A DNA stretch of 6,129 nt from Acidobacteriota bacterium (GTDB lineage Bacteria; Acidobacteriota; Terriglobia; Versatilivoradales; Versatilivoraceae): positions 1 through 6,129 of the forward strand of contig JAPOZE010000019.1 in assembly GCA_026706225.1 (NCBI GenBank), read 5' to 3'. Below the pieces are notes generated by a model that did not search any database, was not told the DNA's origin, and saw nothing but the letters and a program-made list of their open reading frames with translations. Position numbers and translations under genes: made by a program. Shown here piece by piece: positions 1 to 5,150 of the stretch (positions within the stretch are counted from its first letter, which is position 1; every line of letters begins with the position of its first letter).

Positions 1-266
1 CCCACATCCTGCAGGAAGTGGAAGCCGTGGCCGACCACGTCATTCTCATTCACGAGGGCCGAATCGCCTTTGACGGGACGCCCGGGGAGATGGCGGGAGG
101 GGACAGCCTGGCTGAGGCCTTTTACCGCCTGACCGGCAGGAACGGCCAGGAAGCGTTCGAGCCGGAAGGCAATGCTACGGGGCCTCATGACCAGAATCCA
201 TCGGAGGGGGACGTCCCGGCCGCCGAGCGGGAACCGGACCCGGAACCGGAGGAGAGGAAAGAATGA
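1..266 (+). CDS. ABC transporter ATP-binding subunit, C-terminal fragment (Gld/ABC-2 type)
   Basis: This is the 3' end of a gene that begins before the window; the reading frame enters at base 3 and gives 87 residues. The first visible residues, HILQEVEAVADHV, match the H-loop (switch histidine, the first residue seen) and the helix after it in ABC ATPases of the ABC-2/GldA type. The following strand and turn (ILIHEGRIAFDGTP) are the usual end of the nucleotide-binding domain, and LAEAFYRLTG resembles the C-terminal helix of this subfamily. Walker A, Walker B and the signature motif lie outside the window. The last 40 or so residues are a Pro/Glu-rich, probably disordered tail (EPDPEPEERKE at the end) that is not part of the ATPase fold. 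The stop codon overlaps the next gene's ATG (ATGA), implying translational coupling. The role inferred from context is to power the GldFG-type membrane partner encoded next. The GTG at 18 is internal and not a start. Confidence 0.9.
   Translation, partial: HILQEVEAVADHVILIHEGRIAFDGTPGEMAGGDSLAEAFYRLTGRNGQEAFEPEGNATGPHDQNPSEGDVPAAEREPDPEPEERKE
248..257 (+). promoter_or_regulatory. Ribosome binding site of the GldF-GldG fusion gene
   Basis: GGAGGAGAGG lies inside the 3' end of the ATPase gene, with its GGAGGA core 9 bases before the ATG at 263. It supports that start, which overlaps the upstream stop by four bases. Confidence 0.75.
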
Positions 267-2887
267 AGAGGCATTGGCGTCTGGCCAGAGTTGTCTGCAA
301 GCGGGAGCTGGGCAGCTACTTCAGCAGTCCGACCGGCTACGTCTTCATTACCCTGTTTGTCTTCCTGAGCGCCCTGGCGGCCTTCTGGCAGGACGGGTTC
401 TTCGCCGCCAACCTTGCCAATCTGGACCAGCTCAACCGCGTCTTCCCCTACCTGCTGGTCTTCCTGGTTCCCTCCATCACCATGAACATCTGGGCCGAGG
501 AGAAGCGCAACGGAACCGACGAGCTGCTGCTGACCCTTCCGGCCACCGACTTCGGCATCGTGTTGGGGAAGTATCTGGCTGCCTCCGGCATCTACACCGT
601 GGCCCTGCTCTTTTCCCTGACCCACGTCCTGGTGCTGGGGTGGCTGGGCAACCCGGACCCCGGCCTGATGGCCTCCACCTACCTGGGCTACTGGCTCATG
701 GGAGTGGCGCTGCTGGCCCTGGGCATGGTGGGGTCCCTCCTGACCGACAACATCACCGTGGCCTTCATCCTGGGCGCCCTGCTCTGCGCCGTCCCCGTCT
801 TCATCGACCATGCGGGCACCGTCCTCACCGGGGGCGCCGAACGGCTGGTGGCCGGGTTCTCCTTCGACCAGCAGTTCCAGGACCTGGCCGCGGGAGTGGT
901 CTCCCTTTCCTCGGTGGTCTACTTCCTGGCCTTCGCGGCAGCCATGGTCTATCTCAACGTGGAATTGCTGGGACGACGCCACTGGCCCAGCGGCCGGCAA
1001 GCCCCGGCCATGGGCGCCCACCTGCTGGTGCGGGGGCTGGCCCTGGTGGTCGCCCTGGCCGGGCTGACTCTGCTGCTGGACCGCCTGGGAGGGCGGGTCG
1101 ACCTCACCGCCGAACGGATCCATTCTCTCTCGCCCGACACCCGCGCTCTCATCGAGGGGCTGGATGCGAACCGGCCGGTCTTCATTCAGGCTTACCTGAG
1201 CCCGGAGGTGCCCCGCAGCCACCTTCCGACCCGAAACAACCTGGTCAACCTGCTGCGGGAGCTTTCGGCCCTGGGGGGGGACCGCCTGCAGACCCGGATC
1301 GTGGTGACCGAAAAATACACGCCGCAGGCTCGCGAAGCCCAGGAGCGTTTCGACATCCGCCCCCGGCCGGTGCCCCTGTCCCGGCAGAGCTCGGGAACTC
1401 CCGACGAGATCTTCCTGGGCATCGCCTTCAACTGCGGCCCCGAGGAATTCGTCATTCCCTTCCTGGATCCCGGGCTGCCGGTGGAGTACGAGCTGATGCG
1501 ATCCATTCGGGTGGTGTCGCGGGCGGAACGCCGGCGGGTCGGCGTCCTGGAAACGGGAGCCAAGCTGTTCGGCGGATTCGACTTCCAGTCCCGCCAGCAT
1601 TCCACCGACTGGGCCATCGTGGCCGAGCTGCGCAAGCAGTACCAGGTGGAACGGGTGCAGCCCGGCCAGGACTACCCCAAGAACCTGGACGCCCTGATGG
1701 TGGTGTTGCCCAACACCCTGGAGCAGGACCAGGTAGAGCGGCTGACCGATTACGTCAAGGCGGGAAATCCGACCCTGATCCTGGTGGACCCCCTGCCGGC
1801 ATTCAATCCCGAGCTCTCGGCCCAGCCGATGCCTCAGGGCCCCTTTCGCCAGGGCCCGCCGCCCAGGACTCCGGCCGACCTCCAGCCGCTGATGGAGGTG
1901 CTGGGAGTGGACTGGGACCCGGGCCGCATTGCCTGGGACAAGTACAATCCCCATCCACAGTTCCGCTCCCTGCCCCCGGAAGTCATCTTTCTGGGCTCCG
2001 GGAGCGGCGAGAATCCGCCCTTCAACCCGGATGAGGCCGTCACATCCGGGCTCCAGGAGCTGGTAGCGATCTATCCGGGTTCGATCAAGCTGGCGGCCGG
2101 CAGCCGCACCACGCTGACCCCTCTGCTTCAGACCGGCGCCGATTCCGGCCTGACCGACTGGAATCGGCTGGTGCAGCGCTCCCTGTTCGGGGTGCAGCTT
2201 GCCGCCAACCTCCCCCACGAACCCGATCCCGACCGCTACACCCTGGCCGCCCGCCTGGCCGGAATAGGGACAGACCGTCCGGTCCGGGCCATCCTGGTGA
2301 CCGACGTGGACCTGATGGGGGAGCAGTTCTTCTCCATACGGCGCCAGGGCATCGAGACCCTGCAGTTCGACAACGTGACCTTCCTGCTGAACGCCGTGGA
2401 CCAGCTTGTGGGCGACGAGTCCTTCATCGCGCTGCGCAAGCGCCGGCGGCGGCATCGCACCCTGGAGGCGGTGGAATCCCGAACCAGGGTCTACGAGGAG
2501 CGGCGCCTGGAGGAGACCCGGCAGGCCGAAGCCACGGCCAACCAGCGCCTGCAGGAAGCCCAGGCCCGGCTGGATCGGGCGGTAGAGGCCCTGCGACAGC
2601 GGCGGGACCTGGACGAACAGACCCGGCGCATCATGATCGCCAACCAGGAAAAGGCCGAGAACCGCCGCCTGGCCGTGGCCCGCACCAACATCGAAGAGGA
2701 AAAACAGCGGCTGATCGGCAGGAGCCGCGCCGACATGGAGTCTTCCATCCGGGACATCCGGAACGCCATCAAGTTCCTGGCGGCGGCCCTGCCGCCGGTT
2801 CCCGCCTTTGCGCTCTTCCTGGTGGTGTCGGTGCGCAGGCTGCGCCGGGAAAAGATCGGCGTGGCGGCCGACCGCCTGGTGGAATAG
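263..2887 (+). CDS. gldG: GldF-GldG fusion: ABC-2 permease joined to GldG-type extracytoplasmic domain
   Basis: This 874-residue protein is the membrane component of a Gld-type ABC system of unknown substrate. Residues 1-240 resemble the GldF/ABC-2 permease: six hydrophobic segments at about 24-42, 60-77, 105-127, 140-160, 164-182 and 210-234, with the typical cytoplasmic motif NIWAEEKRNGTDELLLTLP (75-93). A seventh segment (254-273) leads into a GldG-type auxiliary domain (about 278-720). Its entry motif is VDLTAERIHSLSP and its end is marked by AILVTDVDLMGEQFF and FLLNAVDQLVGDESF. Residues 724-835 are highly charged and predicted coiled coil, followed by a last membrane helix (838-857) and a short basic tail. 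Bacteroidetes encode GldF and GldG separately; the fused layout with a coiled coil is, as I recall, common in other phyla. The gene is coupled to the ATPase by an ATGA overlap. An 8-G run at 1273-1280 does not break the frame. The family is confident; a role in gliding is not implied. Confidence 0.92.
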   Translation: MKRHWRLARVVCKRELGSYFSSPTGYVFITLFVFLSALAAFWQDGFFAANLANLDQLNRVFPYLLVFLVPSITMNIWAEEKRNGTDELLLTLPATDFGIVLGKYLAASGIYTVALLFSLTHVLVLGWLGNPDPGLMASTYLGYWLMGVALLALGMVGSLLTDNITVAFILGALLCAVPVFIDHAGTVLTGGAERLVAGFSFDQQFQDLAAGVVSLSSVVYFLAFAAAMVYLNVELLGRRHWPSGRQAPAMGAHLLVRGLALVVALAGLTLLLDRLGGRVDLTAERIHSLSPDTRALIEGLDANRPVFIQAYLSPEVPRSHLPTRNNLVNLLRELSALGGDRLQTRIVVTEKYTPQAREAQERFDIRPRPVPLSRQSSGTPDEIFLGIAFNCGPEEFVIPFLDPGLPVEYELMRSIRVVSRAERRRVGVLETGAKLFGGFDFQSRQHSTDWAIVAELRKQYQVERVQPGQDYPKNLDALMVVLPNTLEQDQVERLTDYVKAGNPTLILVDPLPAFNPELSAQPMPQGPFRQGPPPRTPADLQPLMEVLGVDWDPGRIAWDKYNPHPQFRSLPPEVIFLGSGSGENPPFNPDEAVTSGLQELVAIYPGSIKLAAGSRTTLTPLLQTGADSGLTDWNRLVQRSLFGVQLAANLPHEPDPDRYTLAARLAGIGTDRPVRAILVTDVDLMGEQFFSIRRQGIETLQFDNVTFLLNAVDQLVGDESFIALRKRRRRHRTLEAVESRTRVYEERRLEETRQAEATANQRLQEAQARLDRAVEALRQRRDLDEQTRRIMIANQEKAENRRLAVARTNIEEEKQRLIGRSRADMESSIRDIRNAIKFLAAALPPVPAFALFLVVSVRRLRREKIGVAADRLVE

Positions 2888-2897
2888 GCGAGGTCCA

Positions 2898-2942
2898 ATG
2901 GAAACGAAAGCCGATTCTCTCCCCGAGGTTGAACGGCCATGA
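2898..2942 (+). CDS. Possible 14-codon leader ORF bridging gldFG and the DUF4340 gene
   Basis: An ATG at 2898 opens a 14-residue frame (METKADSLPEVERP) that stops at TGA 2940-2942, overlapping the DUF4340 ATG (2939) by four bases. The upstream GldFG stop is at 2885-2887, so the mini-ORF fills the intercistronic gap almost exactly. A GAGG at 2890-2893 precedes it, but only 4 bases from the ATG, which is tighter than ideal. It could couple translation of the DUF4340 gene to the upstream cistron, or it could be chance: a short open frame in a gap this size is not improbable. I do not recognise the peptide. Confidence 0.2.
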   Translation: METKADSLPEVERP

Positions 2943-4195
2943 CGGAATGGTTGAGAACCGGGATCTTCTGCGTGCTGGCCGTGGCCGTTTCCACGGCCGC
3001 GGTGCTGGTCGATCCGGGGCGAAGAGCATCCGGGATTTTCGACGATCAGGGGGAGCCCTTCTATCCGGAGTTCGCCGACCCCCAGGCCCCCAGGACCATC
3101 GAGGTCATCGACTACGATGAAGCCACCGCCACCGCCAGCCCCCTGAAGGTGGAGTTCAAGGACAACAGGTGGGGCATCCCCTCCCACCACGACTATCCGG
3201 CCGATGCCGAAAACCGCCTGGCCGACACGGCCGCGGCGCTCATGGCCCTCAGGAAGGACATGGTGGTGTCCGAACGCATCGAGGATCACGGCCGCTACGG
3301 AGTGATCGACCCGCTCGACGACCGAACCGCCAGTCTGGCGGGCCGCGGAAAGCGGGTGACCCTCAAGGACGAAAACGACAGGGTCCTGGCCGATTTCGTG
3401 ATCGGCAAGCCGGCCGAAGGCAGGTCCGGCTACCGCTACATGCGGGTCCCCGCCCAGCGGCGGACCTACTCGGTCAGGACCGACGCCCGGGTGTCTTCCC
3501 GGTTCGAGGACTGGATCGAGACGGATCTGCTCAAGCTGAGCGCCGGGGACATTCGAAAGATCACCATCAACAGCTACTCCATCAACGAGCGGCTGGGAAG
3601 GCTGGAGAATTCCGAGCGCACGGTTCTCACCAGGCGGAAAGACCGCTGGCTGATGGGCCGGCGCAGGCTGCGCGGGAAGAAGATCGATGCCCTGACCGAG
3701 GCGCTGGACAACCTGCGCATCGTCGACGTCCAACCCAAGCCCGAGAATCTGACCCGGGACCTCAAGACCCCCGAAGGCATCCGGCTGTCCATGGAGTCGG
3801 TCCTCTCCCTGCGCCGGAAGGGCTTTTTCATCACTCCCTTGGGCCAGCTCCTGTCCAATGAGGGAGAGATCCTGGTGGAAACCGCCAACGGGATTCAATA
3901 CACGCTGCGCTTCGGCGAGGTGGCCCCCGGTGGAACGGGTGCTCCGGGGTCTTCAGAGACGGAGGGGACGGAGGCGACCGGGGCCGGAGGGACGGAAGAG
4001 CGCCGCTATCTGTTCATCACCGTCGACTACAGCGCCGCCCGGGCCCGAAAGTACGCCGACGGCGAGACTCCCGGCGAGGAGGGCCGGACCCTGGAGCGCG
4101 AGCTGCGCCATCGCTTCGCCGACTGGTACTACATCATCTCGGGCGCCGACTTCGGCAATCTGCGGCCCAGCCGCCGGGAACTCACCCGCGGCTAG
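2939..4195 (+). CDS. DUF4340 domain-containing membrane-anchored protein
   Basis: This 418-residue protein has a single N-terminal hydrophobic helix (about 8-24) and no other membrane segment, so it is probably anchored in the inner membrane with the rest outside. It matches the DUF4340 family: an early W-G-I-P followed by YPADAENRLADTAAALMAL (78-104), ERIEDHGRYGV (112-122), and the hallmark VLADFVIGKP (149-158) leading to YRYMRVP. A second WLMG plus a helix (237-260) looks like a partial internal repeat of the first module. Biochemical function is unknown. DUF4340 genes commonly sit beside GldF/GldG ABC genes, as here, 51 bases after the fusion gene, so a shared envelope complex is inferred. 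The ATG at 2939 is chosen because it precedes the helix directly and has a GAGG at 2925-2928, 10 bases upstream. A Gly/Thr/Glu-rich insertion at about 328-354 breaks the C-terminal part. Confidence 0.9.
   Translation: MTEWLRTGIFCVLAVAVSTAAVLVDPGRRASGIFDDQGEPFYPEFADPQAPRTIEVIDYDEATATASPLKVEFKDNRWGIPSHHDYPADAENRLADTAAALMALRKDMVVSERIEDHGRYGVIDPLDDRTASLAGRGKRVTLKDENDRVLADFVIGKPAEGRSGYRYMRVPAQRRTYSVRTDARVSSRFEDWIETDLLKLSAGDIRKITINSYSINERLGRLENSERTVLTRRKDRWLMGRRRLRGKKIDALTEALDNLRIVDVQPKPENLTRDLKTPEGIRLSMESVLSLRRKGFFITPLGQLLSNEGEILVETANGIQYTLRFGEVAPGGTGAPGSSETEGTEATGAGGTEERRYLFITVDYSAARARKYADGETPGEEGRTLERELRHRFADWYYIISGADFGNLRPSRRELTRG
3958..3999 (+). repeat. Short 9-base repeat tract inside the DUF4340 gene
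   Basis: GACGGAGG occurs at 3958-3965 and again at 3967-3974, then in degenerate form to about 3999. The tract encodes a TEG/TEA/TGA-like low-complexity linker at residues 341-354. It is probably a disordered loop that grew by small in-frame duplications, since the 9-base unit keeps the frame. Confidence 0.5.
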
Positions 4196-4269
4196 CGTCC
4201 CGGCGGAGTTGGGCGCCTCCGGCCCCATTGGAACGGGATCGCCCAAATGGGATAGACTCTATCGAGGCC

Positions 4270-4611
4270 ATGAGCGAAAACAAGCAGGTCTACAAGATTT
4301 CATTTCTGAACGAAGGCAAGGTCTACGAGATCTACGCCAAGCGGGTGAGCCAGGGCGGGCTGTTCGGCTTCGTGGAAGTCGAACAGTTGCTTTTCGGTCA
4401 GAAGACCTCGGTGGTGGTGGATCCCTCCGAGGAAACGCTGCGCACCGCATTCGAGGGGGTGCGGCGGACCTACATTCCTCTCCACTCGGTGATCCGCATC
4501 GACGAAGTGGACAAGAGAGGCGCCGGGAAGATTCACGACCTGTCCGACCGGGACGGGAAGATCCACCAGTTGCCCACCACCATCTACACGCCGGTCAAGA
4601 AGGACTCCTGA
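4270..4611 (+). CDS. DUF1820 family protein
   Basis: This small soluble protein of 113 residues has no signal peptide or membrane segment. I recognise the DUF1820 pattern along its length: VYKISFLNEGKVYEIYAK (7-24), GLFGFVEVEQLLFG (30-43), VVVDPSEETLRTAFEGV (48-64) and YIPLHSVIRIDEV (68-80). Family members are about this long and best known from Gammaproteobacteria; their function is not established. The tail (81-113) is polar and less conserved. I chose ATG 4270 because the family homology begins just after it. A TTG at 4228 would add 14 residues without family resemblance. The start is not certain: the nearest GAGG (4264-4267) is only 2 bases from the ATG. The gene follows the DUF4340 gene by 74 bases on the same strand and could be read through from that operon or have its own weak promoter. 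No functional link to the ABC genes is evident. Confidence 0.88.
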   Translation: MSENKQVYKISFLNEGKVYEIYAKRVSQGGLFGFVEVEQLLFGQKTSVVVDPSEETLRTAFEGVRRTYIPLHSVIRIDEVDKRGAGKIHDLSDRDGKIHQLPTTIYTPVKKDS

Positions 4612-4649
4612 GCGGGTCCAGGGTGGCCTCCATTTCTTACAACAGGCCT

Positions 4650-4830
4650 GGGCGCCCGAAGGGGTGCTTCCTATTCGCCGCGTTCGCGGCTGGGTTGGCG
4701 CAGAACCCATACGACCCGGGCTGCCGCCCGGGGCTACCCTGAGCCGCTGCTATGCAGCTCTATAGGGATGGCTCGCAGGTGGCGTCTTGCCAGGTAACCC
4801 ACGCCAACCGCAGCTTCGCAGCTCTCCCCA
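4650..4830. repeat. Cluster of short palindromes, REP/BIME- or MITE-like
   Basis: In about 180 bases there are several perfect inverted repeats. GGGCGCCC is at 4650-4657. GCCGCG/CGCGGC (4677-4682, 4685-4690) has a 2-base centre. GGGTT/AACCC is at 4692-4696 and 4704-4708. CCCGGGC/GCCCGGG (4715-4721, 4726-4732) has a TGCC loop. GCTGC/GCAGC (4746-4750, 4754-4758) has a TAT loop. Wider arms also pair: GGTTGGCG (4693-4700) with CGCCAACC (4802-4809). Such density in a non-coding gap is typical of dispersed intergenic palindromic elements mobilised in trans by REP-associated (Y1) transposases. No transposase is in the window, and copy number elsewhere cannot be seen, so the assignment is inferred. 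Confidence 0.5.
4715..4732. repeat. Perfect 7-bp GC hairpin
   Basis: CCCGGGC, loop TGCC, GCCCGGG. It is the strongest single stem-loop in the gap. No T-run follows (GCTACC comes next), so it is a poor match to a rho-independent terminator and better explained as the core of the palindromic element. Confidence 0.7.
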
Positions 4831-4903
4831 AACCCACAACACTGCAAGGGGAAACGTGCTTGTCTATTGTAATCATTCCCCGGGTGGCAGTCCGGAGATT
4901 CCA

Positions 4904-5000
4904 GTCGAGCCGTGGGTGTCAGCCCATGGGAAAATGTCCCCTACGCTCGCCCGGGCATTGACCAAGGAGGTTGTTGCAGACCCGCGGTCGAGCCGGTGGG
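4904..5000. repeat. Imperfect direct repeat GTCGAGCCG(G)TGGG
   Basis: GTCGAGCCGTGGG at 4904-4916 recurs as GTCGAGCCGGTGGG at 4987-5000, differing by one inserted G, with an 83-base period. It may be a remnant of a duplicated intergenic element or a chance match; no function is apparent. Confidence 0.35.
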
Positions 5001-5037
5001 GGGGCAAACGCGGCGTCCCGAAGCCAGTTCCACCGGC
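4992..5037. repeat. 8-bp inverted repeat upstream of the promoter
   Basis: GCCGGTGG (4992-4999) and CCACCGGC (5030-5037) are perfect complements separated by 30 bases. The distance is long for an operator and no T-run follows, so it may be structural or chance. Confidence 0.35.
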
Positions 5038-5082
5038 GATATTCGAATCCTCTTTTCCGGTCATTTTCGAGGGGGCATTTGG

Positions 5083-5112
5083 TTGACACAGGCCGGCCGC
5101 GTGGGATAGGGT
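5083..5112 (+). promoter_or_regulatory. Housekeeping sigma-type promoter for the cytochrome/DUF1549 gene
   Basis: A perfect -35 box TTGACA (5083-5088) is followed after 18 bases by TAGGGT (5107-5112), a weak match (3 of 6) to TATAAT. Transcription would start near 5119-5120, giving a leader of about 30 bases before the ATG at 5151. The position just ahead of a strong ribosome binding site, in a long gene-free gap, supports it. An AT-rich TATATA at 5124-5129 has no -35 partner at proper distance. Confidence 0.55.
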
Positions 5113-5134
5113 TACGGTGTACTTATATATCTAC

Positions 5135-5142
5135 GGGAGGAG
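5135..5142 (+). promoter_or_regulatory. Strong ribosome binding site of the cytochrome/DUF1549 gene
   Basis: GGGAGGAG lies 8 bases before the ATG at 5151 and fixes this start, which also opens directly into a signal peptide. Confidence 0.85.
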
Positions 5143-5150
5143 TGTGCTCG

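Larger units (their letters stand above)
4612..5150 (+). other. Intergenic region of about 540 bases with palindromes and a promoter
   Basis: No convincing gene lies here. Open frames of 60-100 codons cross the palindromes, show no recognisable family and lack ribosome binding sites. The 5' half is a cluster of short inverted repeats described separately. After it comes a comparatively AT-rich stretch (about 4860-4878). Then comes a segment with the motif GGGAAAATGTCCCC (4928-4941), whose GGGA/TCCC ends can pair. The last 70 bases hold the promoter of the cytochrome gene. No clear rho-independent terminator is visible after the DUF1820 gene. GGCCT (4625-4629) can pair with AGGCC (4644-4648), but no T-run follows. 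Confidence 0.8.

Noticed and set aside
172..2034. 620-codon + strand frame overlapping the GldFG gene
   Set aside because: Its translation is Arg/Pro/Gly-rich low complexity, while the other frame has membrane helices and GldG motifs throughout.
185..3898. Very long antisense open frame (about 1237 codons)
   Set aside because: It lies opposite two well-recognised genes (GldFG fusion and DUF4340) and is rich in Gly, Gln, His and Pro with no family resemblance. It is a by-product of high-GC codon use in the real frames.
4228..4269. TTG start extending the DUF1820 protein by 14 residues
   Set aside because: The added residues do not match the family pattern, which begins just after ATG 4270.
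4715..4740. CCCGGGC hairpin as a rho-independent terminator for the DUF1820 gene
   Set aside because: It is over 100 bases after the stop and has no T-run behind it.
3858..4742. 294-codon + strand frame spanning the DUF4340 end and the DUF1820 gene
   Set aside because: It crosses two real genes out of frame and runs into the palindrome cluster; the composition is Arg/Pro/Gly-rich.
4640..5040. CRISPR array or tRNA in the palindrome-rich gap
   Set aside because: The repeats differ in sequence and spacing, so there is no repeat-spacer pattern, and no cloverleaf with an acceptor stem and T-loop is visible.
4752..5109. Several 60-100 codon frames in the intergenic gap
   Set aside because: They have no credible ribosome binding site or protein family, and they read through inverted repeats and the promoter region.
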